A stretch of DNA of 64,000 bases. Source: Voacanga thouarsii. Taxonomy: Eukaryota > Streptophyta > Magnoliopsida > Gentianales > Apocynaceae. The stretch spans positions 496,001 through 560,000 of the forward strand of contig JANUWF010002297.1 of NCBI GenBank assembly GCA_026120185.1. Reading direction: 5' to 3'. The notes under the pieces were generated by a model. It was not told where the DNA came from. It made no database searches and worked only from the letters and a program-made list of their open reading frames with translations. Each line of letters begins with the position of its first letter. Positions within the stretch are counted from its first letter, which is position 1. Of this stretch, positions 1-11,281 are shown piece by piece. The position numbers and the translations under genes are program-made.

Positions 1-928
1 CCGCTTTCAACCTTTCCCTAATCAACTTGACCTTGTCCAACATTTCTTGAACATAGACTTCTCCCGATTTACTTATGTGACCATCCTTTTACCAATTCCA
101 GTATAGCGGTACCTGACACTTACGTCCATATAGAGCTTCATACGGAGCCATTCCAATCGAAGCTTGATAACTGTTATTGTATGACAACTCTGCATACGGC
201 ACACATTCGATCCACTTATCCCCAAAATCCAATACACAGGCTCTCAGCATATCCTCTAATATTTGAATAACCCTTTCTGACTGTTCATTGGTCTGTGGAT
301 GCGCCGTCATGCTGAACTTCAGACTAGAACCCATCGTTTCTTGAAACTTGCCCCAAAATCGGGAGGTAAATCTCGGATCACGGTCAGACACAATACTTGA
401 AGGCACTCTGTGTAATCTGACTATTTTCTGCACATAGGTCTGAGCCAACTTTTCCATTGAATCCCTTACATTCACGGGTTCAAAATGCGCCGACTTGGTC
501 AATCGATCCACCACTACCCATATGGCGTCCTTTTGGGTCCTTGCCTTAGGGAGTTCGGTAACGAAGTCTGTGGTCACCTCTTCCCATTTCCATTCTAGTA
601 CTGGCAATGGTTGTAATAATCCTGCCACCTTTTTGTGCTTCGATTTGACTTTCTGACAGGTTAGACATGTTGAGACATACTTAACCACGTTCTGCTTCAT
701 CCCGGGCCACCAATAAGTCTTTTTCAGATCTTGATACATCTTGACCTCTCCCAGATGAATGACGTACTTACTCTTATGCGCTTCTTCTAAAATTCTGTTC
801 TTCAACTGGTGCTCCTCGGGTACACATAAACGATCTCGGAAGGACAACACTCCCGCCCCGTCCTGTCGAAATTCACTGCCTTGCCATTTAAGATCCTTGT
901 CCTTGAAAAGCTAAAATTCCGCATTACT
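1..928 (-). pseudogene. Integrase region of Ty3/gypsy Pol (broken, partial)
   Basis: Integrase inserts the element cDNA into host DNA. The readable stretch is 850-89. It shows an N-terminal HHCC zinc finger (EAHKSKYVIHLG, then CLTCQK) and the catalytic core with D in WVVVDRLTKSAHF, D in IVSDRDPRF and E in QSERVIQILEDM, so the acidic triad looks retained. The usual PQTDGQSER is PQTNEQSER here. In-frame TAG codons sit between the RNase H and integrase parts (850-929), and a TAA at about 89 cuts the tail. The frame matches RT and protease, so this is the C-terminal part of one polyprotein. The rest of the tail runs past the window edge. Confidence 0.9.
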
Positions 929-2464
929 CTACTGGGCTTCAACAATTTCCCACCTTAGATCTGGCATCAACTTCAGGTTGCTAATAATAATCCTCTCTTC
1001 TTGCACTTCTGCTCTTCTAACTAACACATCCTGAACTACTTGAACCTCCTGTACTCTTAGCCTGGCCATTTTGACTTTCCGGCTTAGGGCATCAGCAACG
1101 ACGTTGGCTTTCCCAGGGTGGTAGTTGATAGGACAACGGTACTCTTCTAAAAATTCCATCCATCTTCGCTGCCTCAAATTCAAGTCTTTCTGGGTGAAGA
1201 TGTACTTCAGGCTCTTGTGATCAGTGAACACTTCATATTCCGCTCCATACAAGTAGTGCCGTCATTTCTTCAAAGTGAACACAATGGCAGCCAGCTCTAG
1301 ATCATGGGTGGGATAATTGACTTCATGCGGCTTCAATTTCCGAGAAGCATAGGCGATCACCTTCCTATCTTGCATCAAAACTGCTCCCAAGCCTTCCTTC
1401 GAAGCATCAGTATATAGAGTGTAGGGCTTATTTGCCTCTGGTAGACTCAACATAGGTGCTGTCATTAACCTTCGCTTCAACTCTTGGAAACTCCTTTCAC
1501 ATTTTTCATTCCACACAAAAGGTATATCCTTTCTTAGCAGCCGGGTCATAGGAGATGCTAACATTGAAAACCCCTTAATAAACCTCCTGTAGTAGCCAGC
1601 CAATCCCAAGAAGCTTCGAATCTCTGTGATGTTCTCTGGTTGCTTCCAGTCCGAAACTGCTTCAACATTCGTTGGGTCCATCTTGATCCCATCCTTGGTC
1701 ACCACGTGATCAAGAAATGCCACACTATCCAGCCAAAACTCGCACTTGCTAAACTTGGCGTAAAGCTTGTGCTCCCTTAGCTTTTCTAGTACCAATTTCA
1801 AATGTTCCGCATGGTCCTCCAGGCTCCTAGAGTATATGAGTATGTCGTCGATGAAGACCACAACGAACTTGTCTAAATAGGGTTGGAACACTCGATGCAT
1901 CAAATCCATAAATACTGCGGGTGCATTAGTTACCATGAAAGGCATCACCACAAACTCATAGTGACCATATCTGGTATTGAAGGCCGTCTTAGGAATATCT
2001 TCCTCCTTTATCCTCACTTGATAGTAGCCTTGCCTCAAATCCAGTTTGGAGTAACAACTGGATCCTTGCAACTGGTTGAACAACTCGTCAATTAACGGTA
2101 GAGGATATTTATTCTTGATAGTCAAGTTGTTCAAGCCTCGGTAGTCAATACACAACCTTAGAGTCCCGTCCTTTTTCTTCACAAATAGCATAGGTGCTCC
2201 CCAGGGTGACGTGCTAGGTCTGATATAGCATTGTCTCACCAACTCTTCTAGCTGCTCCTTCAATTCTTTCAGCTCCGTCGGTGCCATCCGATACGGAGGT
2301 TGGGACACCGGTTTCGCTCCTGGGACTAGATCAATGGTGAACTCAACTTCTCGATTGGGAGGTAGAGATGTGAGTTCCGCAGGGAACACGTCGGGAAAAT
2401 CTTTTACCACCTCAGTATCCTCCAGAGTGCACTGGTCCTTCGACTTGTTTATCACATAAGCCAA
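929..2464 (-). pseudogene. Reverse transcriptase and RNase H of Ty3/gypsy Pol (broken)
   Basis: Copies element RNA into DNA and removes the RNA strand, inside the virus-like particle. RT motifs in order: [35 protein letters not shown], then the catalytic FIDDILIYS, where the DD pair is intact. The normally conserved MPFGLTNAPA is [10 protein letters not shown], a substitution that would probably impair function. RNase H begins [15 protein letters not shown] and continues after an in-frame TGA (about 1253-1261, probably from Trp) with [13 protein letters not shown] and ADALSRK. Two TAA codons separate this block from protease at 2465-2479. All pieces are in one frame. Confidence 0.93.
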
Positions 2465-2479
2465 ATATCCTTAACATCC

Positions 2480-2962
2480 TTACCTCAACAATTTTAGGGC
2501 TTTAGCCCCAGCTATCAAAAACTTCAATTCTTTTACTTTCTTTCCATTGAACTCCAACACATCACACCCTGGTCTAATGAACTGAACTGACTTATTCATA
2601 CAGTCTACTCTAGCCCCATGCTTCTCTAGCCAATCTATTCCCAATATCAAATCATAATCATCAATAGCTAAGACTGTTAAATCTCTCTCTAAGCTTTCTC
2701 TCCCTACTTCAACTTTACAATTCTGCACATACCGATCCGCTTGTACCATTTTCCCCAAAGGCATACTTACTAACAAGGTAAAAGGTAGTTCTACTCCATC
2801 CCAACCCAAATGATATGCACAATTCTTGTTTAAATAGGAATGGGTAGATCCAGGGTCTATCAATGCATTAATGGAACGACCTTGGATAGTAAACGTACCT
2901 TCCACCACTGCTGTATCAGCTCCAACCTCCTCCCGGTTGAGAGCGAAAACTTTTTCTTTCAC
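2480..2962 (-). pseudogene. Aspartic protease region of Ty3/gypsy Pol
   Basis: Retropepsin-type protease that matures Gag-Pol. The active-site segment reads INALIDPGSTHSYLN, where the usual D-S/T-G is D-P-G, so the catalytic triad is altered. A second conserved block is DLILGIDWLEKHGARVDC. The frame is continuous upstream into Gag (no ATG is needed at 2962, where the codon is GTG) and downstream into RT after two TAA codons. Fold and role come from family knowledge; loss of activity is inferred from the D-P-G change. Confidence 0.85.
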
Positions 2963-4084
2963 CTGCGGCTTCTGCGTTCCACTCTTGGAAGCTCCCGTGG
3001 TATTGGCTCGATTGGGCCCCGGGATCTGAGCTGGGTTCCATTGTCCGACTCGGAGAAGTTTAGGGCAGGCGTTCCGTAGATGGTTCGGGTCTCCACAGTT
3101 GTAGCATTTCCACTCACCTCCTCTGGACCAACAATTTTTCTCAGTGTGGCCCCTTTTTCCACAGTGCCGGCATAATGGAAGATTCTGCGCAAGAGTAACC
3201 GGTGTTGTTCGGGCTTGTTTTCCCCGATTCTGCCACTGCTGGTTGGCAGGGCGCTTGTTGGGCTACTGCCTCTGAAAAGGTCTCGGTGGCTATCTTGACG
3301 ATACGAAAGGTCTTGGTGCCATTCGGTTGTGATCCTCATTTTCAGTACGGGTGGCTGCGTCCACAGCCCCCGAATAAGTTGTTGGTGGAGAGGGTGCGAA
3401 TGCCCTTCTTAACTCCTGCCTTAAACCCTTAAAAAATTGCCTCGTTGTGTTCTGTTCAGTGTCCACTAGCTTCTTGTAGTACTTTGACAGTTGCGTGAAC
3501 CGTGCTGCGTATTGAGCTACCGTCATACCTTCCTACTTTAGATTCTGGAACTCATCTTCCCGCTTCTCAACTATCCACTGAGGGATATATTCTGCTCAGA
3601 ATGCTTCCACAAAATTAGCCCATGTCTAGTCTTGGTCAATCATTTCCTAGTCGTCCTAAACCCGTTGCCACCATACCCGAGCTGGACCCCTCAGTCGAAA
3701 TGCAGCAAACTTCACCATTTGTTTCTCAGTGTATTGGAGCGTAGCAAAGATGTCCTCCATTTGTTCCACCCATTGCTCCACTTTTTGATCTTGTTCGGCC
3801 TCTCCCAAGAAGATAGGTGGTTGAAATTTAAAAAACCGCTCCAATGCCTCATCTTCTCCTTTCGGATTCCTTCGCTCAGTCAGGGTTTGTAGAATCTCGG
3901 TCACTTTGTGGAATGCTTGCGTCATAGTTACACTAACCGATTCTTCCGATCCCATTTCTGGCTCCAGTTCATTCTCATCCCCCTGGTTTGGTGATGGCAT
4001 TTGAGTTGTATCAAACTCCGGTGTCACGGGCTCTACCACAGGAACCCTTCTGCTGGATGTAACTGCACGATGCTTGGGTGCCAT
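2963..4084 (-). pseudogene. Gag of Tekay/Del-like element (nucleocapsid with two zinc knuckles)
   Basis: Structural protein that packages element RNA. It begins MAPKHRAVTSS at 4084 and contains the retrotransposon-gag domain (KFAAFRLRGPARVWWQ, then MTVAQYAARFTQLSKYY). The C-terminal nucleocapsid has two CX2CX4HX4C zinc knuckles, CRHCGKRGHTEKNC and CYNCGDPNHLRNAC, at roughly 3170-3070, in the same frame as protease; another frame is open across 3339-2959 but is a shadow. In-frame stops cluster at 3655-3527 (several TAG and one TGA) and at about 3289 and 3260 (TAG). One of these, at K*EGMTV, is at a position that is normally Gln. Confidence 0.88.
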
Positions 4085-4360
4085 TCTAAACCATGCCCCA
4101 GATAATGCGTTTATGCAACAAGGTTTAAAATATCCAAATTGAGCATGCAGTCACATTCAACTTTAAGTGAAATAAAATTAGATGCAAATTTTGTATAAAG
4201 AATTGCATATAGATTTTTTCTCAAGATTTAGAGTACTCTAGGTACTCTTATTTGCATAAATTCGGAATTAAAGTAGTAAACATGGAAAAATAATTCTTAG
4301 CATAGGAATTTATGGAAAGCAGTAATTAAAACATCCCAATCGTAGTAGCACTTAGCCTTT
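4085..4360 (-). other. AT-rich spacer between extra ORF and gag
   Basis: No coding potential seen. It corresponds to a similarly placed spacer in the second Tekay-like element (57499-57850). Confidence 0.5.
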
Positions 4361-4837
4361 CTAGCCCTCATCAGAATCTTCAAAGTCGGCCTCATATAAC
4401 CAACCCCCAGAATTCCTAGTGAAGTCTATCCCAGCCCTATTTGCAAACCCATCTATCGGCTCCTTCCCGGGTCTCCTAGAACTCTCCCCGGTCTCAACCA
4501 GATTGGGTGGGGTTACAAAGGAAGGTCTAGGTGGAGATTCGTAATCTATCTCCCCTAGGTCATCATTATCAGCTGTCAAGTCAACTATGGGACTAGGAGG
4601 GAGGGGAACATATTCTATATCAATCTCCTCGTTTTCACTATTAGTAACCAAGTCGATCATGGGTATTGGGGGTGGCTCAATGATCTGGGCCTCATCGTCA
4701 CTACTATCATCCAGGGGAATTATTGGTTGCGGTGCAGGCTGAGGTGTAGGCTGAGGCTCTGGTAGGTCCTCCGGGTAGATAGGAATGGGAGGATGCCATT
4801 GCTGCCCTTTCCTTGCGGTTCTAATCATTCTAACCAT
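4361..4837 (-). CDS. Extra acidic, proline-rich ORF with SUMO-interaction-like motifs, upstream of gag
   Basis: Intact 158-codon ORF between the PBS and gag of the Tekay-like element; not a standard retrotransposon protein and not a family I recognise. It has a basic N-terminus (MVRMIRTARKGQ), a Pro/Gln-rich stretch (residues 20-40), then three loosely repeated hydrophobic-plus-acidic segments: IIPLDDSSDDE (39-49), PMIDLVTNSENEE (59-71) and PIVDLTADNDD (83-93). The last two match the classical SUMO-interacting form (hydrophobic core, D-L-T/V, acidic flank). The C-terminus carries GIDFTRNSGGWLYE (136-149) and ends in an acidic tail. A diverged copy exists in the element at 57851-62553, sharing ESS.RP, GIDF, N.GGWL and the final D.G-stop. 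It is open while gag-pol beside it has many stops. Function is inferred only: chromatin or SUMO-pathway contact is possible. Confidence 0.6.
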   Translation of the reverse strand: MVRMIRTARKGQQWHPPIPIYPEDLPEPQPTPQPAPQPIIPLDDSSDDEAQIIEPPPIPMIDLVTNSENEEIDIEYVPLPPSPIVDLTADNDDLGEIDYESPPRPSFVTPPNLVETGESSRRPGKEPIDGFANRAGIDFTRNSGGWLYEADFEDSDEG

Positions 4838-4922
4838 CCTACAGCATAAACAAGACAGGTCAGATAAAAGATTTAAACTTAATAATTCAAAACATATACT
4901 ATCACTAATTGCCTAAACCTAC

Positions 4923-4934
4923 TCTTTGATACCA
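4923..4934 (-). other. Primer-binding site, initiator tRNA-Met type
   Basis: On the minus strand the sequence TGGTATCAAAGA lies two bases after the LTR end. It resembles TGGTATCAGAGC, the complement of the initiator tRNA-Met 3' end. Confidence 0.75.
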
Positions 4935-4936
4935 CT

Positions 4937-7900
4937 TGTAACACCCCACTACCTAGGTCCAACAGGGCCGGGGATGTCGCCCCATCCAATGGACAAGGGG
5001 TCTTTATAACTAGGTCACATAAAATAAAATAAATACTATAAAATTAAACTTATCACAACCCAAAAGATAAATACAGGAACAATTCCGAAATAAATTATTT
5101 GCTACAATCTTTCAAACATCCCATAAAGAAAATAACATAAAGTCTTCAAAGCATAGGCAACAAGTCTAGCTATTGACCTCCATAGTCGGATCAACCTGTA
5201 AACATGGTATAAAAGGTGATGAGATAAAAATCTCAGCAAGCCCGTGTGTACTTTGAGTGTTTCAAGTAAAATAATCCATGTATGCAAGTTGTAAAAGTTT
5301 CGTAAGAGAAAGTACTGGCAAGCGTTAAATAAGTGTTGAAAATAAAGAGTGGTGTTTCGCTTTTCAAACCATACATGCGCACAATAAATACAACAATTCA
5401 AATGGGTAGCCATGGGTTACCACACGTTAGGCCCCATGACTAAGCAACGGTCAGAACGCCACACTTTGTGCAAACTAACAAAAGGTAGGTGTACGGCCTA
5501 CCGGGTGAGATACTCCTCCATCACTACACCAAAACTTATCGGTTGTCCACTCTGAAAACACACAGTCCACATGACTGAAACTTGCTAGCTCGGACCGGCA
5601 TGACCTACCGGACTGGCATCCTATCCGGGAAGGACTCACCCCTCAGAGGTGGCCACCTACTGAGAGACTTACCCTAACCCTTCAAAGACTAGTCCTGGTA
5701 GTCTACCCTTATTGAGTACTCAACGTTGTTTGTTCCACTTGGGAGAAAATGGATCATACATTGCTTTATTTGGAAATAGCAATTAAGGGTTCTAAAATTC
5801 TTGTCAAAGTTGGGTTTTAGAAAAAGTTTAGCATTTTGTGTAAAACTACTTGTTTGATTTTTAAATGATTTGCTTGACAGAAATAAATAGGAAAAATAGT
5901 CCTTAATTGCCTTTACAACATGAATTTCCATACACATCGCGTTTAGCTTGCCACAGTAGTTTTTTGTCTTCACAAAATTCCATGCAGGAGCTTACCTGAT
6001 TCTTTGCTTGCTCAAATTCAAAAGTCTTCCAAGGCTGACCTAACCCCGCTTGGGGTAAACACAAAACACAAGGTTACACTCAAGCTAAATTCACTTACAC
6101 AAATAATCCTAGTTCAACTTATTACAATCACGACCCTAATGTCCTAAGCTTTAAGGCTAGCTGATAAAGAATTTTATAAAATAAGTCTAGTTTGATAAGT
6201 TAAAATAACTATGGGTTCTATAATAATTGCTAATAAATTATAGACTCAAATAATAATTCTTGAGTGTTATTATTAATAAATAAACTAAGGTTTGAATATT
6301 GAATAATACCAAGCCCTAAATAATATTAATAAATGGTAATTTAAAAATAGCTTTATTATAAATAAATAATAAATTACAAATAATTTTTAATTAATTTTTA
6401 ATAGATAATAAATAATTAGTAATAAATAAAATTAATAATAAATGAATTATATTAAATTTTTGTTTAATAAATAACAAACAAATTTTAATATAAATAATAT
6501 TTATGAATATAGGCGAAAGTTTGAACTATGGTCTACAAGGTCATTATTATTATTTATATAAAAGATCTTATTTAAAATTATGCCTATGCATATATTATTT
6601 TTAAGGAAAAATATCATTTATTTGACTAGTAAAATGTCAATATTTCATGTAACATCCCATTTCCAAAACTTCCTAGCAATTTTGAAATCCCTAGGGAAAA
6701 ATATAGTAATAATTTTAATTAAGGTAATAAAATTTACTAATTAAAATAGCCTAGGATCAACAAGAACATAATCAAGATTTTCCTATTGCTAACAAGAATC
6801 ATGAACATATTCCTCAACATCAAACAACAAACTAATCCATTTATGAACATATGCTTAAATCAACACTTGCTATCACATGGCCAAACAATCATGATCATGG
6901 CTTCAATGGAGATAAGAACATAAAAATCCTATTCACCAAAGGTGACATAACATCTAGCATGCTTAAACATTCATAACTCTCTTAGGACATGATGAACATA
7001 CATCGATTCTCAAGGAAATCCATATAGCTTAAACATGATCAATCATTCTGATGTCCTAATCCCAACCCCTTTATTTACATGCATATACTCAATCCCCCAT
7101 TCATATTTTATTCTTCCTATCAATATCTAAGAGACATGAATGCTGAATTAAAAAGAGGGTTTAAGGAGAAATACTTGATTGATGAACACTTCGATGAGGA
7201 TTTAAGAAGGTCCACGCTTGAGAGTTTTGAATTGTCCAAGAGAGGAGGAGAGAAAATAGCCATGGTTGTCATAACCATTTTCGCCGAGAGAGAGAGAGAG
7301 AGCATTAGCATGATATGTTAAAGATTGAAGGGAAGAAGATGAACAAAAGAATTGTTCTTGGTTACCTTGATGACGTTCTTGAGACTTCAAGGGAAAAACT
7401 GATTTTGATCCGAATGCTAATTTTTGTTTTCGAGATTTAATGTTATAAATTCTAGAAATGAACTCTAGAGAGTATGTTGGAGTGTTCTGGAGTTTTTGAG
7501 AGGGATTGGAGGTGTTTAGAGTAGTCTTTGGCATGAATAAAGGCAGTGTGTGTTCTTGGTGAAAATAGAGAGAGTTGAGGGAAAATGCTGGACGAATTGC
7601 TGGTGAGTGCTGGCCGAATGGTCTATGGAATTCAGGGGTTTCGGTTTTCAGCTTAGAGAGGGAGAGAAAAATATGATTGTTTGAAATTCAAATGGAGTGA
7701 TTTGAGGTATACGATATGTTAATAGTGTTTGATTGAGAGAGATTTCCTTGCTATTCAATGGTGCCGGCTGGACTGCTTGGTTTTGCTGAAATGAATGAAG
7801 GTTAATATAGCTCTAAGGCTGGCCGAAATTCAGTTTACAATGGCAGAGAAAATTCTGGTTTGTTAGCTTGATACTAGAGTGATTTAATGAAGCAAGAATT

Positions 7901-9201
7901 CTGGAATTTTTTTTTTGAAGTTCAAATGGGTTATGGATAGAGTGATCTTAGGAGGTTTTTGAGGTATGATTGTGGAGTCTAAGTACTCAAGGTAAGTGTG
8001 GAGGTTAATGGTGTTCAGTCCATGGCTGAACAAGGTCCAATTTGCAGAGGTTTGAAGGTGTTTTTCGGTCTAGGCCTAGGGAGACAAAACTGGAATTTTT
8101 TTCTGGTTTCAACTTGTTCAAGGTTTCAAATGGAATAACTTTTTGATGCAGAATTTTCTGCATTTCTTCAGCCCGATTTGCTGCTGGTTTTCTTGGAGTG
8201 TTTTAGGGTCTTTTAACGGTGGTCTTCCAGCTTCCTTTATGGAGGAAAATCAGAGAAGTTTGCTGGCTTGAAGGTGGAATAAAACAGTTTCATTCTCTGG
8301 TTGAGAGTTGCGAAACTGCCCAGAATTTTTTTCCTGGTTTGTGCAGTCCGAATTTTGCACAGAATTTTCAGTCTTGAAGCCACATGAAATGACCATTTTT
8401 CTAGTAGTAAATGGTTAGGATTACTGGCTGAATTTTTTTTAAAGCTGGACTGTCAAGAATGCTGGAATTTTTCCAGATTTTTCTTCATTAAAACCATGAA
8501 CAACATGAAGGTAGAATTGAAGGTTCTACCATGGTGATTTATTTCTCTTGGGAATCCTTCCTAACTTCTCTCCTATTTTCGGCCAATCCTCTATCCTTCA
8601 AGACTGATTTTTGAAATTCAAGGCTGAAGAATTATCACAAAATTTTTGGAATTTAAAAGAAGAGATTTAATGAATTTTGGTTTAATTAAATTATGAAGAT
8701 GTTAGGACAAAGCTAGAGGTAATAAAAAGGACAAGAATTCCTCTAGAATTCTTTTTAGGGCATGCTTATATGATCAAGACATTCTCTTCATGTCTCCCCT
8801 AAGACAACATTCCTATTTTTATGGAATGCAAGAAAACAAAATTCAAACTTAATCCAGATAATCATAATAAAAACTTAGATGACGGGATTTGAACTCATGA
8901 CCTTAGAGATTAATTCCAAAGCTCTAACCACTAAACCACAACACTCTTGTTCTTATCTTCTTACCCACATATTCCTCTTCTTTAATTCTCAAGCTATCTT
9001 CCTATTTTGACCTCAAGCAAAATTACTATTTTACCCTTCCTACTCAATAAGCATAACTAAGCCTTTTAACTTATAAACCACAATTCTAAAGCACATAAAA
9101 TTATTCACAAATATATATATATATATATATATTCATGCAAAATAATATGATATGCATCCCGACCCCCTTACTCTAGGGTTGGTTTTAGGTGGGTTTTCAC
9201 A
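4937..9201 (-). repeat. 5' LTR (4.27 kb) of the Tekay-like element
   Basis: On the minus strand it starts TGTGAAAACC (9201) and ends GGGGTGTTACA (4937), followed at once by the PBS. Its limits are fixed by comparison with two related LTRs: the solo LTR at 58245-62151 (similar along its whole length) and the more diverged one at 53050-55565. No gene seen in it. It holds an AT-rich stretch (6170-6520), short GA runs near 7288, an AT microsatellite (9111-9132) and a tRNA-like module at 8881-8942. Confidence 0.88.
8881..8942 (-). other. tRNA-like module inside the LTR
   Basis: On the minus strand it has an A-box-like TGGTTTAGTGG and, about 40 bases on, a B-box-like GAGTTCAAATCCC. The same module sits 230-320 bases from the start of all three related LTRs (also 61857-61915 and 55270-55328). 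The arms do not pair well enough for a functional tRNA call. Confidence 0.5.
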
Positions 9202-9379
9202 TTCAGCCCACCTAGCGCCAGATCCAATCCATTTTTTTTTTGAAATTTCTAGCTGGGTAGAGTGGACTTGGCGTCGGGACTGTTCTGCCCACCGGACGCC
9301 AGGTCAGCTTTGGAGTTCACCAATTTCTGGAAAAAATCTAGCTTTTCAGCCACCTTTCGCCCCTAAAAAATTCTAGCAA
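9202..9379. repeat. Unassigned LTR-like scrap with GC-rich boxes
   Basis: Contains CTAGCGCCAGATCC, TTGGCGTCGGGACTG and CGGACGCCAGGTC, like the GC-rich boxes in the Athila-type LTRs at 16030-16160 and 23335-23460. Probably a remnant of such an LTR, cut by the Tekay-like insertion at 9201. Confidence 0.35.
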
Positions 9380-9679
9380 TCACGTTCTTCCATTTCCAAA
9401 ATTTACAGGTTAAAAGAATATAAAGAAACATAAAACCAAGCATAAAATATATGCCTTTACAAGTGCTTATGCCTCTAACCATGAGGCGTACATCGAATCT
9501 ACTTAAAACCAAAAAAACAATAGGAAAATCATTACGATACATGATCCTATGCCTCAAAACCAATGTATGAGGGATCACATGAAATCCTAAAAGATTCATT
9601 TTTAAATAGTAAAGGAACTACATTTTCTAGTTTTAACCGTAGTACATACTCCTAGATGAAAACCGTAGCTCTAATACCA
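9380..9679 (-). mobile_element. Leader of a minus-strand Ty1/copia element, with PBS
   Basis: On the minus strand the PBS TGGTATTAGAGC (9679-9668) differs from the initiator tRNA-Met complement at one position. It is followed by AT-rich leader sequence and lies two bases from the LTR end at 9682. Gag and pol are absent, so only the start of this element survives. The open frame over 9363-9599 has no recognisable protein. Confidence 0.65.
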
Positions 9680-10689
9680 CTTGAAGGATCACGGAAAAAT
9701 ATCAAAGAAAAATGTAGCTTCAATTTTTCTGAGCCATATCTAGCAGAGAGTACTTACTTTTCCTTATTGGTCAGGATTAACCAATATAGGGACGTGTTGC
9801 ATTGGAACTTCTTATGTTGGAAGGGGAGAAGGAGGCTTCTGCTGCTCAACAGGAATTGCCACCAATCTTCTACTCCTATGCATCAAACGTCTCCAAGCTT
9901 CTTCTCTTCGTCTTCCAAAGTATGACTCTACCTTGCTCTTGGCGTTAACTTGGTAAGAGCTCATTTCTTGGATAAAAAAACTCTCCCAAAGAGAAAGAAG
10001 AGAAAGAACGTGAAAGAGAAGAAAGATGAGGTCACTACTAGAAACTAGGCAATCAGCCACGGAAATCAGCCACGGAAATTGGCGTAGGAGATCACCCACG
10101 GATCAGCCACAAAAATTTTAAAAAAATTGATTATATATTGATAAAAGATTTTCGTGGCTGATTCGTAGGTGATCAGCCACGAAAATATTCGTGGCTGAAT
10201 CAGCCACGAATCAACCACGAAAATATTTTTTCAATATATAATCAATATTTGATAAAAAATGTCGTGGCTGATTCGTGGGTAAATCAGACACGAATCAGCC
10301 ACGGATATTTTCGTGGCTGATCAGTTACGAATCAGCCATGAAAATCTTTTATCAATATATAATCAATTTTTTAAAATTTTTTTGTGGCTGATTTGTAGGT
10401 GATCAGCTACGAAAATATCCGTGGCTGATTCACCCACGAATCAGCCACGAAAAGCTTTTATCAAATATTAATTATATATTGATAAAAGATTTTGTGGCTG
10501 ATTCGTGGGTGAATCAGCCACGAAACAGCCACGGACATTTTCGTGGCTGTTCACCTACGAATCAGCCACGAAAATCTTTTATCAATATATAATCAATTTT
10601 TAAAAATTTTTTCGTGGCTGATTAGTCACAAATCAGCCACGGATTTTTTTTCGTGGTTGATCTCCTACAAATCAGCCACGAAAATCTTT

Positions 10690-11024
10690 GATCAATATAT
10701 ATTTATAAATAAATATTTAAAAATATTTATATATAAATTAACATTTATTTACATATAACTATTTATATATAAATACATAAAAAATATTATATATATAAAT
10801 ATAAATATAAATATTTATAAATATATATATAAATAAATATTTATATATAAATAAAAAATCATATTTATTTTATATATTTTTAAAAATATTTATATATAAA
10901 TATTTATAAATATAGATATATAGATAAATATTTATAAATATTTATCTATATAAATAAATATATTATATATATACATATATATATATATATACATATATGC
11001 ACACATATATTAATACATGCATAT

Positions 11025-11057
<33 letters not shown>

Positions 11058-11060
11058 ATT
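10690..11060. repeat. AT-rich core with (TA)n and (GT)n microsatellites
   Basis: Degenerate TATAAATA tracts, then TA-rich runs, then a GT run at 11033-11055. No coding potential. Confidence 0.8.
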
Positions 11061-11281
11061 TGAAAAAATTATTTGATAAAAACGATAAAATAATTAACAG
11101 TATATAAACTTTTAATTATATAAATATACAAAATAATTTATTATATTGAATAATATGGTTTCATAGTAAATTGAATATAATTGTTGTATTTTGTAATAGT
11201 ATAAAGATTTAAAAAAATACAAAATGAATGTTAGGAATGGTTTAAATGAAAAAAAAAAAAAAAAGAGACATGTCCAAGCAA

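Larger units (their letters stand above)
1..9201 (-). mobile_element. Ty3/gypsy Tekay/Del-like chromovirus, 5' part
   Basis: Minus-strand LTR retrotransposon truncated by the left window edge. Reading from right to left it has a 5' LTR (9201-4937), a PBS, an extra acidic ORF (4837-4361), gag (4084-2963), protease, reverse transcriptase/RNase H and integrase; the 3' LTR and any chromodomain lie outside. The domain order (integrase last), the RT block [11 protein letters not shown] and the integrase tail LYGRKCQVPLYW are typical of plant Ty3/gypsy chromoviruses of the Tekay/Del group. Gag-pol is one continuous frame broken mainly by nonsense codons, most of them TAG, so the copy is dead but not scrambled. 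Clade assignment is from remembered family motifs, not a tree. Confidence 0.9.

Noticed and set aside
1883..2095. Plus-strand open frame opposite reverse transcriptase
   Set aside because: Antisense shadow of the RT reading frame; no protein features.
2959..3339. Minus-strand frame overlapping the Gag zinc knuckles
   Set aside because: The knuckles and the continuous gag-protease frame are in another frame, so this one is a shadow.
7079..7534. Short frames within the 5' LTR near a GA run
   Set aside because: Lie in non-coding LTR sequence; no comparable uninterrupted frame noticed in the related LTR at 58245-62151.
8881..8942. Functional tRNA gene
   Set aside because: A and B boxes are present but stems do not pair convincingly; kept only as a tRNA-like module.
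10044..10690. CRISPR-like array
   Set aside because: Short repeats occur in both orientations with irregular spacing between CACTA ends; they are subterminal transposase sites.
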